Below, in pieces: positions 10,375-21,151 of a DNA stretch of 64,000 nt. Source of the DNA: Lunularia cruciata (taxonomy: Eukaryota > Streptophyta > Marchantiopsida > Lunulariales > Lunulariaceae); contig OX419755.1 in NCBI GenBank assembly GCA_948567375.1, forward strand, positions 8,499,001 to 8,563,000, read 5' to 3'. Position 1 is the stretch's first letter; the number at the start of each line of letters is the position of its first letter. The position numbers and the translations under genes were made by a program. The notes under the pieces are model-generated. The model worked only from the letters and a program-made list of their open reading frames with translations. It was not told where the DNA came from and made no database searches.

Positions 10375-12611
10375 ATGTCTGCATCAAGAGAACAACGGGA
10401 AGAGAGAGCTCGAAGACGAGCACTGTAGCGTGAAGAAGATGAATGTCTAAACGTCCCATCCATTGTGGACAAAACCAAACGAGAGGTGTTGGACTTTCAA
10501 CTCCTTCACAAAGTGCAAGAAGCCCTGTGAGAACTTGACCACAAAAAACGCAAAGGTGGTTGGCAAGGCTACTTTGCATCTCCCTCTTCGTCCAAGAAGA
10601 AGAAAGAATTGAGTGGCCAAACATATGCATTGCGGCCCAGTACACCGACTTCCCCTAGAGCTGTAAAGGAAGTTATGTCCTTGAAGAACTTTGTTCAAGA
10701 AAAGACAACACAAACACTTACGAAAGAAGAGTGTCAACATCTTCTACGAATGATTCCTCGGTTGTCCCGAAGGAATTTTGAAGAACCAATTGAGGGTGTT
10801 GATTTTAAATCTTCCACTCAAGTTGAAGTCGACACCCTCATAGCAGAAATTGTCAAAGAAGACCCCACCTTGAATTTGATGAATTGGAACCCCTGGGCTG
10901 ACAACACGGCATCAACCCCAGCCAATCCTCCAGTTCCGTCAAGCTCAACACTACCTCAGCCAATCCTAGTGCATCGAACGATGACTTTGTTGCCTATCAC
11001 CCGACACGCCTATCAGAAGTACAAGAGGATAGAACAAGACAAAGACCCCGATGAATTCATCAAAGAATTTGAAGTCATCTCCTTTGCTAACAAGGAGCAT
11101 GACTCGGCTGATTGACTGAGAATTTTCCCAAGTTTTCTCCGAAAGAAAGCTCAGAGCTGGTACACCCATGTGACCCAGAAGGGGTTCGTACCAGCGGACT
11201 TGAGAAACAACTTCCTGGAACCATTTTGGGAGTTGATTACGATACAAGTATCTTCGTGGCACTCAACGATTTGGACCAAGGCAAGAAGGAGAAGTTGAGA
11301 GACTACTCTGAGCGGTTCATGGCACTATTGAACCGAGTTCCCAAGCAATCGGGGGTGGTGGGTTACTCCGATGCCCAAGCCAATACCTGGTTCCTCGGGG
11401 GACTTTCACCAAAGATATAAGTCTTTGCAAGGGAGAGGAATGTAACTTCCCTTGACAATGTACTCAAACATGTTGCTCGTTACAAGGCGGCCCACTCTCA
11501 ATCTGCCAATAACCAGAGAAATTGGGAGAAGAGAGGCAAGAAGCCCAGAAGGAGAGCTTCGTGCAGCACATTCCATTCTTTGGACAACTCCTCCACGTCT
11601 TTGAGCTCTTCTTTGGAATCCAAAGAAGAATCAAAGCCAAGACAAGTTAAAAGACGTGGAGGTAAGAAACCAGTGACTCCTCCAGCAAAGAGTGTAAATA
11701 AGGCAGATACCAAGCTGGATGCTCTCATCAAGGAGCTTTTGGATTTCAAGATCTAGATGATTGGGGCTAAGGACAGAAGGAAGGCCCCAGCATTTGGGAG
11801 ATCAAATGTATGGTGCACTGCATGTGGCAAATTAAGCCATGCAAACATAGAATGCAATACTTGTAATGCATTCCTGGTGCAACAAATTGATTGGGTTCCG
11901 GATTGGAGCCAAGACGAGAACGAAGAGGCTATGTACCAAACATAAGAAGTACAGCCTCAAGCTAGCACATTGTACCAAGGTCCAAGGTTTGGACAAAGGG
12001 AGTATAACCCCAATGCTCCTCCACGAAGACCACTGATGAGCAACCAGAATTGCCCTCAGAATGTTGCACCTGGAGCCTGTTATAATTGTGGCTCGATGGG
12101 ACATTGGTCTCCAAATTGTCCAGAGCCAAGAAGGCAAATTGGGTATGTTCCCCTGTGTGGAAATTGTAAAGGATCGGGGCATATAGGCAACCAATGTCCT
12201 CACCCACCAAACCTGAAGCCGCATGTAAAGTATGTACAAACCCCCATTGAGCGTGTAGCAATTCAACCAAAGGGAGATACTAATGTAAATTGCATCACTC
12301 TTGAGGAAGAGAAACCTCAAGAGGGTAGTCCGGCCTTGGAAGGAGAATGGCCGGACCTTGAAATTTTGAAAGTTGAGACATGCTCCAGCAAGAAGAACCG
12401 TGATCCCGAAGAACTGAGTACAACCTCGTTGTCTTCCAGAAAGGCAAAGAGACTGCGCCTAAAGGCAATTCTTTCTACCAAGGAGGAAAAGATCCTCGCA
12501 AAAGCCAAAGCTAAGTATGACCTCATTGTCTTCCAGAAAGGCAAAGAGACTGCGCCCAAAAGCAATTCTTTCTGCCAAGGAGGAAAAGATCCTCGCAAAA
12601 GCCAAAGCTAA
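10375..12611 (+). pseudogene. E3 gag (capsid and nucleocapsid)
   Basis: It starts at ATG 10375 (MSASREQREERARRR). Early stops are TAG 10426, a TGA near 10527 and TGA 11113; E5 keeps sense codons at these sites. The capsid region includes KTRSWYTHVT-like and LRDYSERFMALLNRVPKQSG motifs typical of plant Ty3 Gag. Three CX2CX4HX4C zinc knuckles follow (CTACGKLSHANIEC about 11815; CYNCGSMGHWSPNC about 12078; CGNCKGSGHIGNQC about 12160). The reading frame changes near 11115. A 97-bp tandem duplication (12417-12610) shifts it again before protease. Gag and pol were probably one continuous frame in the ancestor. Confidence 0.88.
12417..12610. repeat. 97-bp tandem duplication in E3 gag-pol
   Basis: Units 12417-12513 and 12514-12610 are near-identical and share gtcttccagaaaggcaaaga. 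E5 has a single copy. Because 97 is not a multiple of three, the repeat moves the downstream protein by one frame. The Lys/Ala-rich peptide (KAKRLR, KEEKILAKAKAK) is readable in both frames. Confidence 0.88.
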
Positions 12612-15219
12612 AGCCTTGCAGAAAGAACTAAAGGAGGCACTACTTAGGACTCGGGAATTGAGTTTGGAAGAGGAGACAAAGATAAAGTCTCCAGTTTTTC
12701 CGGCAGACATCCGATCCAAAGTAAAGGGTCTGATCCAAGCCGAAGTAGGCCAACCCGAGGAACCTCGGGTTAAGGTCATTAGCAAGCCCGTTACCATTTT
12801 GAAGCGTCCCGAAGTCAAGAGGGAAAATGGAGAGACTTCAGACCCAAAGCCGAAGGCAAAGACGGTCAAATTGGGAAGAGTTCTCCAATATGATATTGTA
12901 GCAGATTTGGCAGCCACAAATGACAACGTTACATTCAAGCAATTGTGGGAAGGTAACAAGCTGTACAAGAGGCAGCTGAATTCGGCACTCAAGAAGGTGA
13001 GGTCGATGTCAAAGAAGGACCAGCTTGCTATTTATCGTATTGAACAGGAAGATTTGGGATCTCCCAAGGTAGACACGGAGATTGCAGGGTGCATGATCAC
13101 ATCGATACCCATTGATTTGGGGTCCGGTGTGAATGTCATGACCAAAGATACTGCAAATCGACTTGGGTATCACACGTTTGAACCAACATCCTGAGTGTTG
13201 AAGTTTGCAGACCAATCTAGGAGACGGCCTTTGGGCATGCTGTCAAATATAACCACGATCATTGGAGGGGTTCCCTTTAAGTTGAACTACATCGTGTTGT
13301 GACCAATGACAAAGACTGGTTACCCTCTATTGATCGGAAGACCTTGGTTGTATAGTGCCCAAGTTGTGGTGGATTGGCATCAGCAGAAGTTAAGATTCAA
13401 GGACATTTCGTCCAAAGATCAGAAGCTGGTGACTGTGAGTTGGACGAAGGTTCCCCGCCTTGGGGAAGCAAGTTTGTTGGAAGAGGAGGACAAATCCAAA
13501 GATTCACTGTCTTCATCCTTAGACGAATCCAAAGACAAAGTCCAAGTTAACTATCTGGAATGCTACGAGGTGGATGTTGAAGACGAAGATCCATATGACC
13601 TTGCCTTAGGTGAACCTGACTTGGAGGAAGGGGGTTTGATGGCAGCTCGCCTCGGGTTAAGCCGAGTAAGCCACGTGTTGACAGTCATCAACCCCGATGA
13701 CTGTCAAGATGTTTAATTGACTGAAGGAAAAATTTTGAAAATCTTGAAGACAGTCACTTTGGAGGAGTTGGCAGGATACACTGCCCTGTTCATAGAATTC
13801 CAAGATGTATTTGCCTGGTCTATTGATCAAATGTTGGGTATTCCATGAGAATTTGGAGAACACCGGATTGATCTGGTTGAAGGTGCAGTTCCGGTTCGGC
13901 AACGACAATACCGCCTGAACCCAAAGTACTCGCTTTTGGTGAAAGATGAAATTTTCTAAGTACTTAAGGGCCGGAATCATCTTCCCTGTCTTAAGTAGTG
14001 AATGGGTTTCCCCCATTGTCATTGTCCCAAAGAAGAAAACAGGGAAGATCCGAGTATGCCAAGACTTCCGGAAGTTGAACGCAGTCACAAAGAAAGATCA
14101 CCATCCCTTGCCTTTTACTGATACAATTTTAGATCAGGTAGCGGGTCATCCTTGTTATAGCTTTCTCGATGGATTTTTAGGGTACAATCAAGTATCCATT
14201 CAAGAAGAGGACAAGGATAAAACCACCTTCACGACCGATTGGGGCACTTTTGCTTACAATCAAATGCCTTTTGGGTTGTGTAATGCTCCTGCTACTTTCC
14301 AGCGGATGATGAATTCAATCTTCAAAGATTTCCTGCGCAAATTTTTGGAAGTTTTCATTGATGACTTTTGTGTGTTTGGGCGAAGAGATGTACATTTAGA
14401 TTACCTTCGCCAAACTTTTGAAAGGTGTCGTTTTGCCGGCTTGTCATTACACCTGGAGAAATGCTTCTTTGCAATGAAGGAGGGAATTCTTCTAGGGCAT
14501 TGGGTGTCAAGCCGAGGTATTGAAGTTGATGTTGAGAAGGTTAAGATAATCCAGCTTTGGAATCACCGAAGAACCTTCAGGAGCTGAGAGCCTTCTTGGG
14601 ACATGTTGGATACTACAGATGCTTCGTGTCAAATTATGCAATGCTTGCTGCACCACTTACAAAGCTTCTGAAGAAATCCAAAGACTATCTGTGGGAAGCA
14701 AATCAAGAAGAAGCTTTCTAGGTGTTGAAAAAGAAACTGGTTGAAGCACCAGTTATGAGGACCTCGAATCAGGATGTCCCTTTTCATGTATATGTGGACA
14801 CTTCGTCCATGGCCATTGGAGTCATCTTAAGTCAGAAGGACAAAAAGAAGAAGGACTACTTGATGTATTGTGCCAGCCGACAACTTTCAGTTTTTGAAAA
14901 GAATTATTTGATGACTGAAAGAGAAGCACTCGGAATGGTGTATGCCTGCAAGAAATTTTGCCATTATCTGTTGGGGTACGAGTTTGTCTTTTATGTTGAC
15001 CATTACGCATTGCAACACTTGGTCAAAAAGGCAGATTTATCCGAGCAAATTGCAAGATGGATCTTGTTGTTACAAGAATTCACGTATACTGTACAAGTAA
15101 GGAAGGGAGCTTTGCATTTGAATGCAGACTTCCTGTCTAGGTTAGAAACTCAAGACCAGGAGTGGGAAATTGACGATCAGTTCCCTGACGAAGAGTTGTA
15201 TCAATTATCAGCAATGTGA
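12517..15219 (+). pseudogene. E3 protease, reverse transcriptase and RNase H
   Basis: Protease: SIPIDLGSGVNVM at about 13105, where E5 has the canonical D-S-G and this copy has D-L-G. Then comes the GYPLLIGRPWL segment, an acidic linker (13440-13700) and RT. RT (about 13860-14600) keeps PIVIVPKKKTGKIRVCQDFR, MPFGLCNAPATFQ and FIDDF at 14354-14368. RNase H (14722-15219) keeps DTSSMAIGV, TEREALGMVYACKKF, DHYALQHL and NADFLSR. A frame change near 13940 and stops at 13714 and 14587 disable it. The ORF ends with TGA at 15217, conserved in E1 and E6. Confidence 0.9.
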
Positions 15220-16533
15220 AGTATGAGGTATGCAGCTGAATATCACTATCTGCATACTCTCCATTGTCCTGAAGGGATGGACCTGGAGCAAAGGGCAGTC
15301 TTTCTCAAGAAAATGGGGCCGTACTAGCTTAAACACAGCATTTTATTTAAAATGGGCGAAGACAAAGCACTTTGGTGATGCTTGGAGTCATACAAAGTAG
15401 GAAGAGTGATTGAATCTTTACACTCCAAAGCATCGGGAGGACACTATGCTCTAAAGAATATTGTAAAGAAAATTCTTTCGGCAGGGTATTGGTGGCCTAC
15501 AATGTACAAAGACATGCACGCTCATATCCAAAGCTGTGATGCTTGTTAGAGAAGGGGGAAGCCGACGGGTACTTCTCAATGGCCTTTGAGACCAATTTTG
15601 CCTTTGGCCCCATTTGAGAAATGGGGGATTGATTTTGTGGGTCCTATTCAACCAGTGACCCAAGTCACAAGAAAGCGATACATTTTGGTTTGCATTGACT
15701 ATGCTACCAAGATGGTCAAAGCTGAAGCAACTCGTAGAGATGATGCTGAAACTGTGGCGGAATTTTTCTTTCAGAACATCATCTCCCGATATGGGTGTCC
15801 TCTGGAACTGGTCAGTGACCAAGGAACACATTTTTTGAATTCTGTAATGGAGGCGTTAACCAAGTACTTTCAGATTAAACATCGGAAGACGACTCCTTAT
15901 AACCCAAAAGCAAATGGCTTAACGGGAAAAGAAATTGGGTTACCTTGCAAAATTTTGAATAAGGTGACTGTCAATTATGCCTATGACTGGGATACAAAAT
16001 TACCAGCCGCGTTGTGGGCATATCAAATGACAAAAAAGATTACAACCAAACAAACTCTATACTTCTTGACATATGGCTTGCATCCCATACAACCAGTTGA
16101 ATTTGAAGTACCAACATATCGGGTTCTTTGCGAAGAACGAATGTCGGAAGAAGAAAGTCCGGATCTTTGTATCCATCAACTGATGTGGTTAGAAGAGAAA
16201 AGAGACGATGGAATGCAAACCACCAAAGAAGTACAAGCACAGAGAAAAGTCAGGCACAATAAGAGAATCAAGCTTGTAGCTGTACGTGAAGGGGATTTGC
16301 TTTTGTTGTATGACAATCGCCAAATATTTTTTCCAAGCAAGTTGCATTTGAGATGGATGGGTCCCTATCGAGTTCTTCATCTTTACAAAAATGGGTCCAT
16401 GCAGCTTGTAGACTTGGAAGGTAATCCTTTTGCCACTCGAGTAAATGGGTGGAGAATTCGGAGATATTGGACCATAGACTCGGAAGTTTCTAAGACACCC
16501 GAGGTCTATGTTCGCGGGGACGCTCACATTTGA
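15220..16533 (+). pseudogene. E3 integrase
   Basis: The zinc module HX6H (15421, 15442) and CDAC (about 15534-15545) is followed by a TAG that replaces a Gln codon. The core has GIDFVGP (about 15628), SDQGTHF with the catalytic Asp at 15817, and PKANGLTGK. By spacing (DX35E) the catalytic Glu should be at 15925-15927, but a GGA Gly codon is there, so the core is inactive. E6 keeps LTEKANG. The C terminus has the GPY/F motif LRWMGPYRVLHL and VNGWRIRRYW. There is no chromodomain. The frame from 15586 to 16533 is uninterrupted and stops 11 bp before the LTR. Confidence 0.92.
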
Positions 16534-16544
16534 GGGAAGGGGTA
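16531..16544 (+). other. E3 polypurine tract
   Basis: The purine run tgagggaaggggta directly precedes LTR start TGTGGTGCCC at 16545. It primes plus-strand DNA synthesis in LTR retroelements. Its place upstream of the LTR ORF is what puts that ORF inside the LTR. Confidence 0.85.
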
Positions 16545-19500
16545 TGTGGTGCCCACATTCTTTTTTGAAAATAAAGAAGAAGTGTATAGAGAAGTTGGAT
16601 TGCACCTGCATGGCCAAAGAAGGTGAAGAAAAGAGTCTTCGGGATGAAACCCAAAGTAAAGTGACTTCGGGTCATAAGGCAAAGTACTCGGAAATGCCCT
16701 GTCAGCACACAACCCAAAGTAAGGAGTCTTTGTATCGGGGGGAGCTCAACTTGAGGCAAAGTGAATCTAACAACCTTTTGTCAAGGCGAGAAATTCAAGA
16801 AGGGACCGTTCAAAAACCGGTGGCCCATACGCGCAAAGGTTGATTGACAGTGACAAGTGCATGCAAGAGGTGTGATTTCTCGATAGAAACTCAAAGTGAA
16901 GAAAGATGAAGAAAGTGCAACTCTATAAAAATTGAGCTCGTGACAAAGTAATGTCGAGCAATTTTCCTTCCCCGTTGAGAAGTCGTCTTGCAGGTGATTG
17001 TGTGAAGGGAAATAGAGTTGGAAACGCATTAGTGTGTAAGGGAGAAGTCGCAAGAGTGAAATCGAGAGACAGTGAGAAAGTAGGAGAGATGGGAGGAGGA
17101 AAGAAGAACTCCAAATTCATAGTGAGAAATCATGCAATTTGGAGGTTAGATGTGATCGCTAGGATTGAAGTCTTGAGCCGACTTCGGATCACTTTCTTGG
17201 CGTGGAACTGGAACGTGAGTTTTCTAGGTTTCATGACAAAAATCATCAAGAGCAAGTGTCTCGATGGACCCGAGGAAGAAGGGAAGAGAGGAAATCTGGC
17301 TTGCTGGACAGAGTCGGATTGGAGACTAGTACTTGGGAAGGAAGCAGGCTCAGAGCAAGGAGCCACGTTCTTGGGGAAGGGAGAGATAGCTCAAAAAACC
17401 CAATAGGTGAGAGATGCATTCTCGTCAAAGCGGACAAAGAATGGGTACAAGGTAGAGAGCTACAAAGACCTTTTCAAGAGAGGAATTGTGAATGCTCTAA
17501 AGGCAATCTTGAAGCCGGAGAGAACAACGTATGTGATGAAACACCAAGCGGTGTTCTTTCACAAGTTGTTTGGAGGAGAACCAATCAATTGGGCAAGGTG
17601 TTTCCATAGGAGAATGCAACAAATGGTGTGGAATGTGCGGGATAAATTGCCTCCACATTATTGTGCCATTTGCAGTGCATTTCTACCTTGGGTTGAATTT
17701 GCTGAACTCAGCGGAGCAAACTCGGACGGTGTCGCATTTCCATCCCGATTTGAGAAAGGAGGTCGATGTAGAGGAGCAGCATTACATTTTGCAAATCAGA
17801 AGCATCAACGAGTACTACAAGAAGACATGGAAGAATGTGGAGATCAAAGTGAGTACTCCAAACTCGAAGAAGAGAAGTCGGCAGGCCAAAGCCAAAGACA
17901 CAAAGAAACCTTGAAAGACCAGGAGAGGAAACCTGAGGCGAGGTATGGTGGTGATCGAGTCAGAAGATGAAGACTCGGAAGGTGACGCTAAGCTCAAGTC
18001 CAAAGACTCAGAGCACGAGGAGGAGGCCAAGCTAACGTTACAGAGTGGAGATACGAGTGGCAAGAGCAATGAAGGTGGAGAAATGACATTGGTGCTGGCT
18101 GCTGTAGAAGAAGAAGAAGTTCAGGCAGTGATCGAGGCCGAGGACAACACGAAGTTGGAAGATGAAGTACCTGAGGCAAAAGAAAAGATTGCAGTTCAGA
18201 GAGAAGTCCGCTTGAGATGTAAGGCGAAGTACAATGCAGGTCTGAGTAATGTGCAAGAAGAAGCAAATGTAAGCTCGAGAAGCAAGGCGTCCATTCCAAT
18301 ACAAAGAATGCAGAGAAGAAGGCGAGTATCGGATGAACAAGAAGTGCGAAGAGAAGTGGCCACAAAAGAAGAAGTAACCCCGAGCAATGGAGTCAACTAC
18401 ATGCGGGCTGTGGTATGTCCTCTACTGGTGAAGTTAGAATACAAGAAGAAGGAGATGCAGTTGACTTGTCCAGAGGTAAAGACTGTCTTGCAAGTGTTGT
18501 CAAGATTAGAAGAAGAGAACTCGGAGTTGAAGAAGAGTATAACCCGAGGAGAGGAGGAAAGGGAAGTACTGCAAGCGGAGGCAATAGTGAGAAGTCAGGT
18601 AATTGAAGATTTGAAGAGAGAAGTAAGATATCAAGAAGATCTTGTGAAGAAGAGTGACATAGCAAGGGAGAGACAAGTAGCAGAATACAAGATCTTGAAG
18701 CAGCAGTTTGCTGATTCAAGAGTAGAAGTTATCCATGCTATGGCAAGAGTCGCAGCGAAGGAGCAAGAGCTCGATAGGGTGATGGAGAGTGTAGAGGAGA
18801 AGAAGCACTCTGGCAAAGAGAGTTGGCAGCACGGTATAGGAAAAAGGAAGAGAGATTACAAGAGTTACTTTGTAATCAGGAGGAGAAGGTTGTACAAAAG
18901 GAGAAGGAGAAGGAGACGGTGAAAGCCAAGTTGAAAGCGGAATTGGCATTGTACATGGAGGAATGGCTCGTAGATCGAGAGTGAGAGAGGAAGATGAGAT
19001 TGGAGCCACTGAAGGAGATAGTCCTCATGATGAATGCAATGTTGAGTATAGAGGCCTGCGTTTGGATTGAAGAGATGAGGCTGCACGAGTTGAAGTTGTT
19101 GGTGTAGGAGACAAGGCAAAGACAGGCGAAGATACAGATTCGAACGCATTGTTGATAAGTCTCCGGACTTGTGTAGATAGGAAGATCTTAGAAGTAGAAG
19201 ATAATACTGCGATTAGATTAGCCTTAGTGAAAATAAAGATAGAAAAACTTTGGAAAGACGTTAGAGCCAAACCTGAAGTAAATAACATAGGAGTGCAGAT
19301 GTCTTTGGAGTTAGAGATGGAGACATTGGAGAAGAGTGGGTAGAGAGATGAAGAGTTAGACAGATTACCCACTAGTGCAATTTCAGATCAGGAAAGAGAA
19401 TTGTTGGATCTGGTAGCAGAAGTAGAAGATATGAAACCCAAAGACAGAGTAATAGGAAGTAAATTTACTTCAGGTTTGGGTTTGAAAGCTGAGGAAGAAG

Positions 19501-20034
19501 TAGACATCGGATTGGAGTAGTAACAGTTTTGAGATTTGAAGAGGCAGATATGAAGAGGTGCATTGTTATTTCGGATCTGTAGGTTTGAAGAGTTGTGGTA
19601 GAACGGTATAGTTGTTAGAATTGTCGATTGCTTCACTATTTAAGAGTGGCATTCATAGAGAATTGTTGTTCAATGCTCATTATTTTTGAGAATAGATAAA
19701 GCAAAGTGCTTTGAAGCAGTGCTCGTTGCTTGAGCTTGATTCCGAGTATCAACGTTGTGATTGTGTTTGTGAGTGTTTGGAGAAATTCAAAGTGCAAGTC
19801 AGTGTGCTTGTTGGATGTTGGATTCCATAGCCTTGATCTTCATTCTATGTGTTTGATCCTGAGTGAAGTGCAATTGAAGCAATGCCTTGACAGATCTGAG
19901 AGGAATTGTAGTGTTGGTAGTATTCTGCATTTGTGAGTGCAATGCAGGGTTGATATGAAGCAATTTCAATTGAGGAAGTTGTGCCTTTAGTGGAGGGGTA
20001 GAACCGCAAAAGTGATATTTGCCAGGTTGTCACA
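16545..20034 (+). repeat. E3 3' LTR, 3490 bp
   Basis: It is collinear with the 5' LTR, including TATA box, ORF and second TATA-like box, but 288 bp shorter. The missing part lies near 20003, where gtagaac joins directly to cgcaaaagtgatatttgcc. In the 5' LTR these points are separated by the stretch 9977-10258. The terminus TTGTCACA and the atatg duplication are intact, so the deletion came after insertion or was tolerated. Confidence 0.93.
16951..19520 (+). pseudogene. LTR-encoded coiled-coil protein (E3 3' LTR copy)
   Basis: This is the same protein as 6924-9494, from ATG 16951 to TAG 19518. Lesions differ from the 5' LTR copy: a stop at 17404, a 2-bp deletion near 17660 shifting the frame, a stop at 17912 and a 1-bp deletion near 18808. 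The longest intact piece (17945 to about 18810) gives the acidic segment, basic patch and most of the coiled coil. Independent lesions in the two LTRs imply the frame was intact at insertion. Confidence 0.85.
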
Positions 20035-20039
20035 ATATG
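20035..20039. repeat. Target site duplication of E3, right copy (atatg)
   Basis: It matches 6505-6509 and lies immediately after the LTR terminus at 20034. Confidence 0.95.
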
Positions 20040-20940
20040 GTAAAGAAGATTCTTTCCTTGGGGAACTGGTGGCCTATGATGTATAAAGACACGCATGCCC
20101 ATATCCAAAGTTGTGACGCTTGTCAAAGAATGGGGAAGCTAACGACTACTTCCCAATGGCCTTTGAGACCAATTTTACCATTAGCCCTATTTGAGAAATG
20201 GGAAAAGCGTTTTTGTGGGACCGATACAACCGATAACCTGAGTCACAAGAAAATGATACATTTTGGTTTGCACTTACTATGCTACCAAGATGGTCAAAGC
20301 TGAAGCAACTTGTAAAGATGATGCAGAAATAGTGGCAGAATTTTTTTTCTCCATATCATCTCCTGATATGGATGTCGTCTGGAATTGGTCAGTGATAGAA
20401 GGACATATTTCTTGAACTCTATGATGGAGGTGTTAACCAAATACTTTTAGATAAATCATCGGAAGACGACTCCTTATAATCCAAAAGCAAATAGCTTAAC
20501 AGAAAAGGCAAATGGGTTACTTTACAAAATTTTGAATAAGGTGACTGTCAATTATGCTTATGATTAGGAGACAAAGTTACCAGCCGCATTGTGGGCATAT
20601 TGACCGACAAAAAAGGTCACAACCAAGCAAACTCCATACTTCTTGACATACGGCTTGCACTCTATACTACTAATTGAACTTGAAGTACCAATATATCGGA
20701 TTCTTTGTGAGGAACGATTGTTGAAAGAAGAAAGTCATGATCTTTGAATCCATCAACTGATATGGTTAGAAGAGAAAAGAGAGGATGCAATGCAAACCAC
20801 AAAAGAAGTACAAGAATAGAGGAAAGTCAGGCACAATAAGCACATCAAGCATGTGACTACTTGCAAAGGAGATTTGGTTTTGTTATACGACAATCGCCAA
20901 ATATTTTTTCTAGGCACATTGCATTTGAGATGGATGGGGC

Positions 20941-21016
20941 CGTATCAAGTCCTTCATCTTAACAACAACAGGTCCATCCGTATCAAGTCCTTCATCTTAA
21001 CAACAACAGGTCCATT
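20941..21016. repeat. 38-bp tandem duplication in E1 integrase
   Basis: Units starting at 20941 and 20979 both read cgtatcaagtccttcatctt and continue to ggtccat. E3 has one copy at the equivalent place. Confidence 0.9.
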
Positions 21017-21130
21017 CAACTTGCAGACTTAGAAGGGCAACCATTTGCCACTTGAGTAAACGGGTGGAGAGTTCAGACATATTGGACCATAGACTCGGAG
21101 GTCTCTAAGACACAGGGACACTCACATTTG

Positions 21131-21151
21131 AAGGGAGGGGGGGGGGGAGTA
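21131..21151 (+). other. E1 polypurine tract with G homopolymer
   Basis: The tract aagggagg expands into a run of about twelve G before agta and LTR start TGTGGTACCC at 21152. Other family A copies have only four or five G, so this run has grown by slippage. Confidence 0.85.

Larger units (their letters stand above)
6510..20034 (+). mobile_element. E3: complete family A Ty3/gypsy element, 13.5 kb
   Basis: The element has LTRs at 6510-10287 and 16545-20034, a tRNA-Asp-type primer site, gag, protease, RT, RNase H, integrase and a polypurine tract, flanked by the atatg duplication. The integrase has a GPY/F-type C terminus and no chromodomain. That and the tRNA-Asp primer site suggest the non-chromovirus branch near Athila/Tat, but I cannot build a tree. 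It sits in another copy of its own family. In the first ~270 bp of the LTR ORF I count about 15 differences between its LTRs, nearly all transitions, so it is not recent. Confidence 0.95.
20035..21127 (+). pseudogene. E1 integrase, C-terminal part
   Basis: This continues the integrase broken at 6509. The zinc-motif cysteines appear in SCDACQRMGK (about 20108-20140). The core is degraded by frameshifts and stops (20218 on). The later GLH, LEEKRED and DNRQIFF segments and the WMGPYQVLHL motif (about 20930) remain. A 38-bp tandem duplication (20941-21016) repeats the cgtatcaagtccttcatc segment. It is non-functional. Confidence 0.85.
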
